A stretch of 64,000 nt of DNA from Williamsia muralis NBRC 105860 (GCF_001598915.1 NZ_BDAP01000005.1:310001-374000), one strand, 5' to 3'; positions 19,278-28,893 are shown, counted from the first letter of the stretch. Translations and numbers: made by a program. The notes: generated by a model from the sequence alone, not told the origin.

Positions 19278-19403
19278 GGTGGCGACGCTAGGTCTTCGAG
19301 CGCACTCGAACGCAACCCTCCGTCAGAAGGCCGACTTGTCAGAGGCCGACGTTAACCTCCCGGCACAACGATCTGCACCAGCCAGACAGCCAAGGAGGAC
19401 GCC

Positions 19404-19856
19404 ATGCGTCAGCAATCCGATCCGGTCGATTTCGCCCACCGCGCGATTGCCAAACGCTATTGGACGGTCACCGCGGTACGGGCGGCCGTCCAGGTCGGAT
19501 TCCCGTCGCTCGCCTACACCACCGGGCTGACCTCGCTGGCACACCCCGAGCTGATCATCTACGGACTCGAACCGGGCACCGCCGGATCCATCCTCAACAC
19601 TGTCGGACACCGGATCGCACGAGCTGGAGGCAGCCTCACCGCCGGTGAACGCCTGTCGGGTTTCTTCGACAACGACCTGGACCTGGTGGCCATCGAAGCA
19701 CTCACCACATCGGACCTGCGCGTCGCGAACCGCGTCTACGGCAGTGTGTCGGCGTGGCAACTGGTCTGGCCGGATTCGGCAGGGCTCTACCCGTGGAGTG
19801 CCGGCTACGGCATCGCCAAGACCGTGCAGCCCCTGGCGGGCCTGCCTGCTGCATGA
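19404..19856 (+). CDS. DUF4262 domain protein
   Basis: A 150-residue protein resembling the DUF4262 family: it opens with a conserved aromatic strand, FPSLAYTTGLT near 31-41, followed by HPELIIYGLEP, and has a C-terminal WQLVWPD..G.YPW segment. Function is unknown. An AAGGAGG ribosome-binding site at 19392-19398 supports the ATG. It is 71 bases upstream of the TerD-VWA gene and could be co-transcribed with it. Confidence 0.82.
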   Translation: MRQQSDPVDFAHRAIAKRYWTVTAVRAAVQVGFPSLAYTTGLTSLAHPELIIYGLEPGTAGSILNTVGHRIARAGGSLTAGERLSGFFDNDLDLVAIEALTTSDLRVANRVYGSVSAWQLVWPDSAGLYPWSAGYGIAKTVQPLAGLPAA

Positions 19857-19927
19857 CCTCGGACCGGATCGGCTGATGGGTCGACATCAGATGCGTGTTC
19901 GGCGCACCATCGTCGATACTGAGCGCC

Positions 19928-21184
19928 ATGGTCACCCTGTCGCGAGGCGCAAACACACTCATCTCTTCCGGCGTTCTCACTGTCGCGGTCACCGGAGCGT
20001 CGCCCGGCACAGTTGACGTGATGGCGTTTCTTCTCGGCGACAACCACAAGACGCGAACCGATTCGGACTTCATCTTCTTCAACCAGCCGCAATCGGCCGA
20101 CGGCGCGGTTGTGCTGTCGGGTGGCACCACCCTGACGGTCGACCTCGAGAGGGTGCCAGCCGACGTCCACACCGTTGCCGTTGCGGTTGCCTGCGACGAG
20201 GGGTACTCGTCTCCCCTGTCGGCGCTACCCGCTCTGGCGGCCACTGCGAGCGGGACCGGAGTCCAGATCGAGCTACCCGCAGCCGGATTGAGTACCGAAC
20301 GTGCCGCGGTGTTGGGCGAGATCTATCGGCGGGGCGGTGAGTGGAAGATCCGCAATGTCAGCGCCGGATGGGATCGCGGCTTCGCGGATCTGGTTCGGGA
20401 ACACGGTGTGGAGGTCGATGACGAACCCGCGGCCACATCGCCCGCCCCCGAGGTCCCGGCGGTGAGATCTGTTGCGGGTGAAGAGAAACTATCCCTCGAC
20501 AAGCGCCAGCGCCTCGACATGCGCAAGCGTGAGGTGCACAAGGTGCTGCTCAGCAAGAACGCGACCGGCGTCCGAGCCCGGGTGATTCTTGTCATCGACA
20601 AGACCGGGAGTATGTCCAGGCAATACTCAGGCCGGGTGGTGCACCGCGTGGTCGAACGGATGCTGGCGGTGGCCACCCAGATCGACGACGACGGCCAGTT
20701 GGAGCCGTACATGTATGCCCGTGGTTTTGCGCGTGTCCCCGACATCAGTGTGACGAACGTCGAGTCGTGGACCGAGGAGTTCCTCCACTTGTCGGGTGTT
20801 CACGGGGGCATCGACTACGACGCGATCGGAGCGTCGAACGATGAACTGCCGATCATCAACGAGATCCTGAACACGGTTGTCCCCGGACGGCCGGTGCTTG
20901 TCCTGTTCTTCACCGACGGCGGTTTCCGGAAAAAGGGACCGATCAGCGAGCTGATGCGTGCCGCGTCGAGCGCTCCGGTGTTCTGGCAGTTCGTGGGGAT
21001 CGGCAGGGCCAACTACGGAGTCCTCGAACGACTCGACGACATGGAGGGCCGCGTCGTGGACAACGCCGGCTTCTTTGCTCTCGACGACATCGATCAGGTG
21101 TCCGATGACGATCTGTACCAGCGTCTGCTCTCGGAATTCCCTGATTGGATGCGGGCCGCCAAGACCGCAGCCATCCTGCCCTAG
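19928..21184 (+). CDS. TerD-VWA fusion protein (TerF-like)
   Basis: Residues 1-160 form a TerD domain (ISSGVLTVAVTG, then VDVMAFLLG, SDFIFFNQPQS with acidic calcium-site residues). After an acidic/proline linker and a basic helix, residues 217-400 form a von Willebrand A domain with MIDAS motif DKTGSMS (from D224) and a later FFTDGG. TerD proteins bind calcium and belong to tellurite/stress/phage-resistance modules. Here no terB, terC, terZ or kinase genes flank it, so it is a solitary two-domain protein. ATG 19928 is preferred to the GTG 11 codons earlier because the TerD domain begins there. Confidence 0.88.
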   Translation: MVTLSRGANTLISSGVLTVAVTGASPGTVDVMAFLLGDNHKTRTDSDFIFFNQPQSADGAVVLSGGTTLTVDLERVPADVHTVAVAVACDEGYSSPLSALPALAATASGTGVQIELPAAGLSTERAAVLGEIYRRGGEWKIRNVSAGWDRGFADLVREHGVEVDDEPAATSPAPEVPAVRSVAGEEKLSLDKRQRLDMRKREVHKVLLSKNATGVRARVILVIDKTGSMSRQYSGRVVHRVVERMLAVATQIDDDGQLEPYMYARGFARVPDISVTNVESWTEEFLHLSGVHGGIDYDAIGASNDELPIINEILNTVVPGRPVLVLFFTDGGFRKKGPISELMRAASSAPVFWQFVGIGRANYGVLERLDDMEGRVVDNAGFFALDDIDQVSDDDLYQRLLSEFPDWMRAAKTAAILP

Positions 21185-21202
21185 AGGATGCGAACCGCAG
21201 TC

Positions 21203-21245
21203 TGGCCTTGTCACGCACTCCGCCGAGGAGTGCGTGACAAGGCCA
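21203..21245. terminator. Perfect 19-bp hairpin between convergent genes
   Basis: TGGCCTTGTCACGCACTCC (21203-21221) pairs perfectly with its inverse at 21227-21245 around a 5-base loop, GCCGA. It lies between the TerD-VWA stop (21184) and the ABC permease stop (21261), suiting a bidirectional terminator. No T-run follows on either side. Confidence 0.7.
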
Positions 21246-21260
21246 CATCTCGTGATGGGA

Positions 21261-22028
21261 TCAGCTGCGCGACGCCGCACTGATCGCCCGCACACCTGCG
21301 GCAATTCCGCCGACGGCCACGATGAGAGCCGCGATCACACCGGATAGCACTGTCTTGGCGTCGAAGTCGCCGACGAACAGCGCGCGCTCTGCTTCCACCA
21401 CGTAGTGCAACGGGTTGATGTTCACCAACACCTTCATCCATCCCGGCGCGTCATCGAGCGGGAGCATGGTGCCCGACAGGATCAGCATCGGGAACATCAG
21501 CGTCTGCTGTACCGTCCAGAACACCCAGTCCTGTTCGCGCACAGCAAGAGCCAGCGTGTACGACAGGGCTCCGAGTCCGACGCCGAACACACCGAGGATG
21601 AGGATGCCGATGGCCGCTCCCCCGAGGTTGATGTCGAAGCCCAACGGCAGACCGACCAGCAAGATGATCACGGCCTGCGCTGCGAGCGGCACCATTTCTT
21701 TCAACGCGCGTCCGATCAGCAACGAGCTGCGGCTCAACGGCGTGACGAGCATCCGCTCATGACTGCCCGAGTGGATCTCGTCCATCAGGTTGGAACCGGT
21801 CATCGACGTGCCGAAGATCGCGATCATCGCCAGCACACCCGGAATGAACCAGTTCCATACATTGCCCGAATCACCGGCACCCGGAACATCTTTCAGAAGC
21901 GGGCCGAACAGGGCAAGCAGGATCAGCGGCTGCACGAGGCTGAAGATCACGGTGAACGGATCCCGGACCGTCGGCCGCAATTCACGGGTCAGAACGATGG
22001 AACTGTCGCGGATGATTGATGTTGTCAT
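21261..22028 (-). CDS. ABC-2 type transporter permease (DrrB-like)
   Basis: The 255-residue protein has six predicted membrane segments and the ABC-2 permease layout of DrrB, including the SLVQPLILLALFGPLL segment and a C-terminal NPLHYVVEAERAL motif. It is the membrane partner of the ATPase encoded just upstream (44 bases between genes). ATG 22028 is preceded by AGGAGAAACC, better than the in-frame start at 22052. Drug or lipid export is the family role; the substrate is not known. Confidence 0.92.
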   Translation of the reverse strand: MTTSIIRDSSIVLTRELRPTVRDPFTVIFSLVQPLILLALFGPLLKDVPGAGDSGNVWNWFIPGVLAMIAIFGTSMTGSNLMDEIHSGSHERMLVTPLSRSSLLIGRALKEMVPLAAQAVIILLVGLPLGFDINLGGAAIGILILGVFGVGLGALSYTLALAVREQDWVFWTVQQTLMFPMLILSGTMLPLDDAPGWMKVLVNINPLHYVVEAERALFVGDFDAKTVLSGVIAALIVAVGGIAAGVRAISAASRS

Positions 22029-22072
22029 CGGTTTCTCCTGAAGACTTGGCAAAGGGTTTGAGGGAAAGGTGT

Positions 22073-23056
22073 TCAGACGGCTGCGGTTTCGCGCAGGCTT
22101 CGTCCGGTGAGTGACAGGAAGACGTCGTCGAGGGTCGGGCGCGTCGAAGATGCACTACGTACCGCAACAGCCCTGGCCGCAGCTGCGGTGATCACCTGGG
22201 GCAGCACCTTGTCGGCGCCGACAACCTGCAGTTCGACGGACTCGCCGGTCACCTCGGCGCTGCGTACCGCATCGATCGAGGTGGCGATCCGGGCCAGTTC
22301 TGCGGCACCGTCGGAGGAGTCGGCGGTGAGGCTGACGCTGTCGCCGGCAAGAGTGTCTTTGAGCGCCGCCGCGGAGTCGTCGGCGATGACCGTGCCCTTG
22401 TCGATGACGACCACTCGCTCGGCCATCGCGTCGGCCTCGTCGAGGTAGTGCGTGGTCAGCACGATCGTGGCACCGGTCTCCGCGCGCAACCGCTGGATGT
22501 GTGTCCACAGGTTGGCCCGGCTCTGGGGATCCATGCCCGTGGTCGGTTCATCGAGGAAGATCACCGGAGGCCGGTGCACGATGCCGAGCGCGATGTCGAG
22601 TCGACGACGCTGACCTCCCGAGAGAGTGCTCACCTTTCGGTTCTCCATCCCCGTGAGGTCGAGAGCCGCGATCAATTCGTCTGCGCGAAGCGAACTCTCG
22701 GCTTTGCCGAATCCGTAGCACAGACCCTGGGTGATGAGTTCCTCACGTACGCGTTGATTGTTGCCGCCACCGTTGCCCTGGCCCACGTAGCCGATCTTGC
22801 GCCGGACCGCATCGGGCTCGTCGGCGATGTTGTGGCCGGCCAGCCACGCCGCGCCGGACGTGGGCCGCAACAGCGTGGTGATCATCCGCAGCGTGGTGGA
22901 CTTACCCGCCCCGTTGGGCCCGAGGAATGCGACGAGTTCCCCCTCCTTCACCGCCAGATCGATGCCCTTGACTGCTTCGACGGTGCTCTTGCCCTGCTTG
23001 AAGGTCTTGGTCAGGCCCACCATCTCGATGGCCGGCATGTCGTGTGTCTGAGTCAT
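22073..23056 (-). CDS. ABC transporter ATP-binding protein (DrrA-like)
   Basis: The 327-residue ATPase has Walker A GPNGAGKST (46-54), signature LSGGQ (145-149), Walker B VIFLDEPTTGMD (165-176) and the DrrA-type C-terminal domain, where the glycine/serine-rich regulatory segment ends in a family-like STRPTLDDVFLSLTG. It energises the adjacent permease. GGGAGGAC before ATG 23056 decides the start over the GTG/ATG at 23113. It is divergent from the WYL regulator, with a perfect inverted repeat in between. Confidence 0.94.
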   Translation of the reverse strand: MTQTHDMPAIEMVGLTKTFKQGKSTVEAVKGIDLAVKEGELVAFLGPNGAGKSTTLRMITTLLRPTSGAAWLAGHNIADEPDAVRRKIGYVGQGNGGGNNQRVREELITQGLCYGFGKAESSLRADELIAALDLTGMENRKVSTLSGGQRRRLDIALGIVHRPPVIFLDEPTTGMDPQSRANLWTHIQRLRAETGATIVLTTHYLDEADAMAERVVVIDKGTVIADDSAAALKDTLAGDSVSLTADSSDGAAELARIATSIDAVRSAEVTGESVELQVVGADKVLPQVITAAAARAVAVRSASSTRPTLDDVFLSLTGRSLRETAAV

Positions 23057-23111
23057 CTCTGTTGTCCTCCCGGAATGAGTCGCGAACTGCGATGAGAGGA
23101 ACCTATGACCC

Positions 23112-23136
23112 ATTGCGGACAGTAACGGTCCGCAAT
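23112..23136. promoter_or_regulatory. 9-bp inverted repeat between drrA-like and WYL genes
   Basis: ATTGCGGAC (23112-23120) and GTCCGCAAT (23128-23136) are perfect inverses separated by 7 bases. The dyad is centred about 30 bases upstream of the WYL regulator start and about 68 bases upstream of the exporter start. This is the expected place for the regulator's operator controlling both directions. Confidence 0.65.
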
Positions 23137-23155
23137 ATCTGGCATTGTCGAAAAC

Positions 23156-24121
23156 ATGTTGGATACCTCAGCGCGACTACTCCGGCTCCTGAGCCTGCTT
23201 CAGACCCGTAAGGACTGGTCGGGAGCAGACCTGGCGGCACGGCTCGGCATCACCACCCGCACCGTGCGCCGCGACATCGACCGGCTACGCGAACTGGGGT
23301 ATCCGGTGGACGCCAGTGTGGGAGTCGGCGGCGGGTACCAACTCGGCGCCGGAGCCGAGATGCCACCGCTGCTTCTCGACGATCACGAGGTGCTGGCGGT
23401 GGCGCTGAGTCTGGGCGCCGGCGCAGCCAATTCGGTCACCGGCCTCGATGAGGCGTCGGTGCGCGCGATGTCCAAGTTGCGTCAGGTGATGCCGTCGCGG
23501 CTTCGGCACCGGCTCGATTCGCTGCAGGTCGACGCCACCCCCAACCGAACCCGGGTGGCGGTGGATGCCGGCGTTCTCGCCGATGTCGCGGCGGTCTGTC
23601 ACCGGCACGAGCGACTCCGGTTCGACTACAAAGCCCGTGACGGAGCAGAGAGCAGGCGTGAAGTGGAGCCCTACCGCCTGGTCCGCAGCGGCGCGCGGTG
23701 GTATTTGCTCGCGTGGGACCTTGGTCGCGACGACTGGCGTTCATTTCGCCTAGACCGGCTCACCCCGAAAATCCCGACGGGCCCGCGCTTTTCACCTCGG
23801 TCACTGCCCGAAGGCGGCGCCGCGGCATTCATCGCGCGCAGCCTGGGGTCCGTGTACCGCCAGGCCAACGCGCGGGTGCAGATTCACAGTCCCGTCGAAA
23901 AGGTCGCCGACATGGTCGACGCCGAGTGGGGCGTGGTGGAATCCGGCGACACCGACAGCTGCGAGGTACAGCTCTACGGCCAGTCTGTCGCGTCGATCGC
24001 ACGGTGGCTGTACGCGTTCGACGCCGATTTCACAGTTCTGTCGCCCACCGAACTGCGCGACGAATGTGTGTCGCTCGCCGAGTACCACCTTCGGGTTGCC
24101 GAGCGTTACCGCAACGCCTAA
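23156..24121 (+). CDS. HTH/WYL-domain transcriptional regulator (YafY/PafC type)
   Basis: The 321-residue protein has an N-terminal HTH of the HTH_11 type (LAARLGITTRTVRRDIDRLRELG, about 25-47) and a WYL domain containing RWYLLAWDL (about 180) with surrounding basic residues that bind nucleic-acid or nucleotide ligands, then a WCX extension. Members act as repressors or activators of adjacent transport, DNA-damage or defence genes. Its divergent position makes the DrrAB-type exporter the likely target. The 3' end overlaps the convergent HAD gene by 4 bases. Confidence 0.92.
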   Translation: MLDTSARLLRLLSLLQTRKDWSGADLAARLGITTRTVRRDIDRLRELGYPVDASVGVGGGYQLGAGAEMPPLLLDDHEVLAVALSLGAGAANSVTGLDEASVRAMSKLRQVMPSRLRHRLDSLQVDATPNRTRVAVDAGVLADVAAVCHRHERLRFDYKARDGAESRREVEPYRLVRSGARWYLLAWDLGRDDWRSFRLDRLTPKIPTGPRFSPRSLPEGGAAAFIARSLGSVYRQANARVQIHSPVEKVADMVDAEWGVVESGDTDSCEVQLYGQSVASIARWLYAFDADFTVLSPTELRDECVSLAEYHLRVAERYRNA

Positions 24122-24840
24122 CGCCGGCTTCCGGGCGAGGCGCACAACCCATCGACGGTCTTGGCGAGGTCGTCCGCGAGATGGCGCGCGTCCTGGAACA
24201 CCCGCTTGGCGCCGGCACCCCGGAGGGCATCACCGCCGATGCCGCCGGTCAGCACGGCCACCGAACGAACACCCACCTTTGTCGCCGCGATGGCATCCCA
24301 GGTGGCATCGCCGACCATGACCGCGTTCGAGGCACTCACCCCGGCGCGCTCCACCGCGATCTTCACCACCGTCGCGTCGGGTTTGGCGGTCTCCACGTCT
24401 TCCCCGGAGGTCACCGCATCGATGTGGTCCTCGACCTCGAGCAGATCACGCAGGATCTCCAGTTCCTGTTGCGGCGCCGAGGTCGCAAGGACCACAACGT
24501 ATCCGAGCTCCTTGGCCCGTCTGACGACGTCGCGCCCACCGGGCAAGATGGTCAACGAATCGGACCGACGGAGATAGGCCTCGGTGTGTTTGCTCGACGC
24601 CGCATCAGCCAGATCCGACCTCCCCGGTGCGTCCGCGCCCACCCCCGCGATATCCAGGAGTTCGTCAACCAGGAGCGACCCATCCATCCCGATGCGGCGG
24701 TGGATCTCCCAGTGGGGAACGGTGAGATCGACATCGGCCAGCGCCTCATGCCAGGCCGCGACGTGGGCATACACCGAGTCCACGAGGGTACCGTCGATGT
24801 CGAACAGGACCGCGAGTTTCCCGTGGTCGATCTCTGCCAT
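24118..24840 (-). CDS. HAD-family hydrolase (phosphoglycolate phosphatase-like)
   Basis: A 240-residue HAD phosphatase: motif I VLFDIDGTLVDS (D14, D16), motif II ATSAPQQ, motif III lysine in ETAKPDAT, motif IV VGDATWDAIAA. The helical cap between motifs I and II suits small sugar or glycolate phosphates. It begins 3 bases after the catalase stop on the same strand, so it is probably transcribed with catalase. Confidence 0.92.
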   Translation of the reverse strand: MAEIDHGKLAVLFDIDGTLVDSVYAHVAAWHEALADVDLTVPHWEIHRRIGMDGSLLVDELLDIAGVGADAPGRSDLADAASSKHTEAYLRRSDSLTILPGGRDVVRRAKELGYVVVLATSAPQQELEILRDLLEVEDHIDAVTSGEDVETAKPDATVVKIAVERAGVSASNAVMVGDATWDAIAATKVGVRSVAVLTGGIGGDALRGAGAKRVFQDARHLADDLAKTVDGLCASPGSRR

Positions 24841-24843
24841 GCC

Positions 24844-26361
24844 CTACGCCTTCTGCTGCATGCCGGCGCGAGCCGGATTGCCCTGGTCCGCGGCCTTGGG
24901 ATCGGACTCCCCGGCCTTGGACTCCACACCGTCCCGGATCGCCTTGCCGACACCGGGGTCGATGCGCTGCCAGTACTCGAAGGCCCGGCTGAGCACCGGG
25001 TCCTCCACTCCGTTCAGCAGATGACCGACGACGTTGTCCACCAGTCGATCTCGGGCATCCTGATCCATCACCTCTCGGATGAGCGTGCCCGCCTGACCGA
25101 AGTCGTCGTCCTGTGGGTGATCGACGTACGCGGTGCGCACGATGTCACCATCGGCCGCCCAGCCCGGCTCACCCTGGAAGTCGTTACGCGCGGCAGGACC
25201 GCCTTTGGAATTGGGTGCGTACACGGGATCGGACACGTTGGTGACCCGCATCGCGCCGTCCTTGGAGTAACTGTGCACCGGATACTTCGAGGCGTTGACC
25301 GGAATCTGCTTGTAGTTCACGCCGATTCGGTATCGGTGTGCATCCGCGTAGGCAAACGAGCGCGCCAGCAACATGCGGTCCGGACTCAACCCGATCCCGG
25401 GGACGAGGTTGTTGGGCTCGAATGCGGCCTGCTCGATCTCGGTGTGATGGTCGGTGGGGTTCCGGTCGAGCTTCATCCGGCCGACCTCGATCAGCGGATA
25501 GTCGTCGTGCGGCCAGACCTTGGTCAGATCGAAGGGATTGAACCGATACGACGTTGCGTCGTCGAACGGCATCAGCTGCACCTTCATGGTCCACGTCGGG
25601 AAGTCGCCACCGTCGATGGCCTCGTACAGATCACGGGTGTGGTAGTCGGTGTCGGCGGAGGCCATCTGGTCGGCCTCGTCCTGGGTGAACGTCTCGATGC
25701 CCTGGTCCGTCTTGAAGTGGTACTTCACCCAGTGCTTGGCACCGGAGCTGTTCACCCAGAGATAGGTGTGGGAGCTGTAACCGTTCATGTGCCGCCAGGT
25801 CCGCGGAATCCCGCGATCACCCATCAGCCAGGTGACCTGGTGCGCCGACTCCGGGGACAGCGTCCAGAAGTCCCATTGCATGTCGTGGTCGCGTAAGTTG
25901 TTGTCCGCGCGCCGTTTTTGTGACCGGATGAAGTGCTGGAACTTCAGCGGGTCCTTGATGAAGAAGACCGGCGTGTTGTTGCCGACCATGTCGTAGACAC
26001 CCTCGCTGGTGTAGAACTTGAGCGCGAAGCCGCGGGGGTCCCGCCAGGTGTCGGGGCTTCCACGCTCGCCCGCCACGGTGGAGAATCTCGCGGCCATCTC
26101 GGTGACGGTGCCCGGCTGGAAGACCGCTGCGCAGGTGTAGTCGGACACATCAGCGGTGACCTCGAACGATCCGAACGCGCCACTGCCCTTCGCGTGGGGC
26201 TGCCTTTCGGGCACTCGCTCGCGGTTGAACTGGGCCATCTGCTCGATCAAGTAGTGATCGTGCAAAACGATGGGACCACCGGCGCCCACTGTCAGCGAGT
26301 GCTCATCGCTGGTGACCGGAGCACCGGAATCCGTTGTCGTGTTGAACCGTTCGTCTGCCAT
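24844..26361 (-). CDS. Monofunctional haem catalase
   Basis: At 505 residues this is a small-subunit (clade 3-like) catalase. Visible features are the catalytic histidine H56 in [26 protein letters not shown] for haem and NADPH contacts, the distal asparagine in [16 protein letters not shown], and the proximal tyrosine in [12 protein letters not shown] (about residue 339). It dismutates hydrogen peroxide in the cytoplasm. It lies downstream of the ion-channel gene on the same strand, 153 bases apart. No furA or OxyR homologue is adjacent. Confidence 0.96.
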   Translation of the reverse strand: MADERFNTTTDSGAPVTSDEHSLTVGAGGPIVLHDHYLIEQMAQFNRERVPERQPHAKGSGAFGSFEVTADVSDYTCAAVFQPGTVTEMAARFSTVAGERGSPDTWRDPRGFALKFYTSEGVYDMVGNNTPVFFIKDPLKFQHFIRSQKRRADNNLRDHDMQWDFWTLSPESAHQVTWLMGDRGIPRTWRHMNGYSSHTYLWVNSSGAKHWVKYHFKTDQGIETFTQDEADQMASADTDYHTRDLYEAIDGGDFPTWTMKVQLMPFDDATSYRFNPFDLTKVWPHDDYPLIEVGRMKLDRNPTDHHTEIEQAAFEPNNLVPGIGLSPDRMLLARSFAYADAHRYRIGVNYKQIPVNASKYPVHSYSKDGAMRVTNVSDPVYAPNSKGGPAARNDFQGEPGWAADGDIVRTAYVDHPQDDDFGQAGTLIREVMDQDARDRLVDNVVGHLLNGVEDPVLSRAFEYWQRIDPGVGKAIRDGVESKAGESDPKAADQGNPARAGMQQKA

Positions 26362-26514
26362 GCGCGCCTCCAGGGCTTGCTGTTCGATCGGTCTGTCGAC
26401 CCGGGGGCTACAGGCCGACTCTTCGTAGCCTAGCGACTGGCCTACCGCTTTTCATTGCTTCGACGGTCGCCGATCCGCCGATTCGCGCTACGACCAGCTG
26501 CTTCTCCGCGCGGG

Positions 26515-27333
26515 TCACGGCCGATGTTCGGCGTCGCCCGAGCCGACGACCGCACCATTGGTCGTCGATCCCGGGTGCGCCTGTGGTGTGAGCCGAGCGA
26601 TGTCGGCCCGCAGGTCGCGGACCTCGTCGTGCAGCGCGTCGATCTGACGCTTGGTGGCCGCGAGATTGGCTTCGTCGGTCTCGTTGACGCGTTCGACGAT
26701 CCAGGTGGCGATGCTGGCCGTGACGACGCCGATCAGGCTGATGCCACCGATCATCAGACCGACCGCGATCATCCTCCCGGTGAGCGTGGTCGGCGCGTAG
26801 TCGCCGTAGCCGATGGTGGTGACCGTGGTGATGGACCACCACAACGCGTCTTCGAAGTTGCGGATGGTGGCGTCGTCGCTACCCCGCTCGGTGTCGAGGA
26901 TTGCCAGCGACGCGACGAAGATCAGCATCAGGCAGGCAACCACCGTGTACGCCAGCACCCGCCCGCGGATTGCCTGACCGGCAACGCGATGGAGCACGGC
27001 GAGTACCGCGAGCAGACGCAGCAGACGTAGCGGGCGCAAGACGGGTAACGCGACGATCAGCAGTTCGGGTAGGTGCCGGACGAACCAGCGGAGTCGCTCA
27101 CCCGCGAGACCGAGCCGCACGAGATAGTCGATGACAAAGCCGGCCCAGGTGATGAAGATGACCGCCTCGAGGAGGTCCTCCGCCGTTCCACCCGGTTGGG
27201 CGAGTACTTCGACGGCGTAGCAGAGCACGAACACGACCCCGGCGATGGCCAGCGGCCACTCGGTCAGATGGATCCACCGGTCCTGCTGTGAGATCGCAGG
27301 GCTGTGCGCGCCATCGTCGACCTCTGTGGCCAC
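26515..27333 (-). CDS. Voltage-gated-type potassium channel, six-segment
   Basis: The 272-residue membrane protein has six hydrophobic segments, a pore loop with selectivity filter TTIGYGDY (about 174-181), and an S4-like segment whose arginines are spaced through VLRPLRLLRLLAVLAVLHR. A cytoplasmic C-terminal heptad helix (DALHDEVRDLRADIARL) follows and probably tetramerises it, as in other prokaryotic Kv channels. There is no RCK domain. Physiological gating is unknown. Confidence 0.93.
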   Translation of the reverse strand: MATEVDDGAHSPAISQQDRWIHLTEWPLAIAGVVFVLCYAVEVLAQPGGTAEDLLEAVIFITWAGFVIDYLVRLGLAGERLRWFVRHLPELLIVALPVLRPLRLLRLLAVLAVLHRVAGQAIRGRVLAYTVVACLMLIFVASLAILDTERGSDDATIRNFEDALWWSITTVTTIGYGDYAPTTLTGRMIAVGLMIGGISLIGVVTASIATWIVERVNETDEANLAATKRQIDALHDEVRDLRADIARLTPQAHPGSTTNGAVVGSGDAEHRP

Positions 27334-27436
27334 CTGGTCCCCTCACGTCGCGAACGCCCTCCCGACGGGTGTGACCCCGCGGGGCTGTTCGATTCGCCCA
27401 TTTCAGCAAATTGTCGACGGTCACCGCATGAAAACA

Positions 27437-27469
27437 GCTGTGCCGCGGACCAGCGGTCCGCGGCACAGC
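27437..27469 (-). terminator. 15-bp perfect hairpin with U-run
   Basis: GCTGTGCCGCGGACC (27437-27451) and its inverse (27455-27469) enclose AGC. Read on the minus strand the stem is followed by GTTTTC. It is 18 bases beyond the stop of the dicarboxylate symporter gene and is a good intrinsic terminator for it. Confidence 0.8.
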
Positions 27470-27486
27470 ATTGCCAGAAGTGACAC

Positions 27487-28893
27487 TCAGGCAGTCACCG
27501 GCTTCTTCGTGGTGTCCACCTTCGTGCCGGAGTCGTCGTCTTTGTCCCAGCTGTCGTGGCCGTCGTCGACCATCGTCAGCTCGTCGAACGGATCGTCACC
27601 GCGCAGCACGCTGTCGACCTGATCCTTGTCGATCGTCTTGGTCCAGGAACCGACCAGCATGGTTGCCACGGCGTTGCCGGAGAAGTTGGTCACCGCACGC
27701 GCTTCGGACATGAACCGGTCGATTCCGACGATGATCCCGACGCCGTCGAGGAGTTCGGGACGGTGGCTCTGCAGACCGCCGGCGAGCGTGGCCAGGCCCG
27801 CGCCGCTGACGCCGGCAGCCCCCTTGGAGGCAACGATCATGAAGACCAGCAGCGAGATCTGCTCCCCGAGCGAGAGCGGCTGACCCATGGCATCGGCCAC
27901 GAACAGCGAGGCCATGGTCAGGTAGATCGCCGTGCCGTCGAGGTTGAACGAATAGCCGGTCGGGACAACAACTCCGACAGTGGTGCGCTCGACACCGAGG
28001 TGCTCCATCTTCGCGATCAGCCGCGGCAACGCCGACTCCGACGACGAGGTGGCGAAGATCAGGAGATATTCACGGGCGAGGTAGCGCACCAACTTGAAGA
28101 TCGAGACGCCGGCGACAAAGCGGAGCAGCAGGCCGAGGATCCCGAAGACGAAGATGACGCAGGTGACATAGAAGCCGAGCATCAACGTCAGCAGTTCGGT
28201 GACCGCACTCCAACCGGTTTGGCCGACGACGTTCGCGATCGCGCCGAAAGCGCCGATCGGGGCGAGCCACAGCACCATGGCGAGCACCTTGAACACGATC
28301 TTCTGCAGCGTCTCGATGGCTCGCAGTGCGGATTGGCCCGATTTGCCCAGACTCTGGATGGCGAAGCCGACCAGCAGTGCGATGAACAGGGTCTGCAGCA
28401 CACTGCCTTCGGTCAGCGCCGAGAGCATCGACGTCGGGATGATCGACTGGATGAAGTCCAGCGTGCCGCCCGATTCGTGGGCCTTGTCGGCGAGTTCGGT
28501 GCCCTTTCCCATCGCCGAGGGGTCGAGGGTCAGGCCATCACCGGGCTTGAGCAGGTTGCCGACCACGAGTCCGATCGCCAGCGCGACCGTCGACATACCC
28601 AGGAAGTAGGCGAAGGCCAGGCCGCCCACCTTTCCGACGGTGGCGGCTGCGCGCACCGACCCGATGCCGAGGACGATGGTGCAGAAGATGACCGGGCTGA
28701 TCATCATCTTGATCAGGCTGACGAACATCGTGCCGAGGACTCCGAGGTCTTTGCCGACCCCGGGAGCCAGGATGCCGACCAAGACACCGGCGATCACGGC
28801 CACGACCACCGCGATGTACAGCCAGTGCGTTCGATCGCGTCGTTTCGGAACGGCAGCGTCCCCGTCGGCCTGACGATCGTGTGTGGTTGTCAT
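27487..28893 (-). CDS. Dicarboxylate/amino acid:cation symporter (DctA-type)
   Basis: The 468-residue protein belongs to the DAACS/glutamate-transporter fold: eight membrane helices and two hairpins, with the serine-rich hairpin SSSESALPRLIAKME and the GTAIYLTMASLFVADA segment of helix 7, followed by KGAAGVSGAGL (HP2). It imports C4-dicarboxylates or acidic amino acids with protons or sodium. A charged tail follows. The ATG at 28893 has AGAAGGAAG upstream. It is divergent from a CitA/DcuS-type sensor kinase, supporting dicarboxylate as substrate. Confidence 0.93.
   Translation of the reverse strand: MTTTHDRQADGDAAVPKRRDRTHWLYIAVVVAVIAGVLVGILAPGVGKDLGVLGTMFVSLIKMMISPVIFCTIVLGIGSVRAAATVGKVGGLAFAYFLGMSTVALAIGLVVGNLLKPGDGLTLDPSAMGKGTELADKAHESGGTLDFIQSIIPTSMLSALTEGSVLQTLFIALLVGFAIQSLGKSGQSALRAIETLQKIVFKVLAMVLWLAPIGAFGAIANVVGQTGWSAVTELLTLMLGFYVTCVIFVFGILGLLLRFVAGVSIFKLVRYLAREYLLIFATSSSESALPRLIAKMEHLGVERTTVGVVVPTGYSFNLDGTAIYLTMASLFVADAMGQPLSLGEQISLLVFMIVASKGAAGVSGAGLATLAGGLQSHRPELLDGVGIIVGIDRFMSEARAVTNFSGNAVATMLVGSWTKTIDKDQVDSVLRGDDPFDELTMVDDGHDSWDKDDDSGTKVDTTKKPVTA

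Noticed and set aside
23698-25896. 732-codon plus-strand open frame across WYL, HAD and catalase genes
   Set aside because: It overlaps three supported genes and has typical shadow composition.
26408-26842. Histidine-rich minus-strand frame overlapping the potassium channel
   Set aside because: It lies in another frame of the channel gene, whose selectivity filter and helices are clear; the His/Arg richness is a frame artefact.
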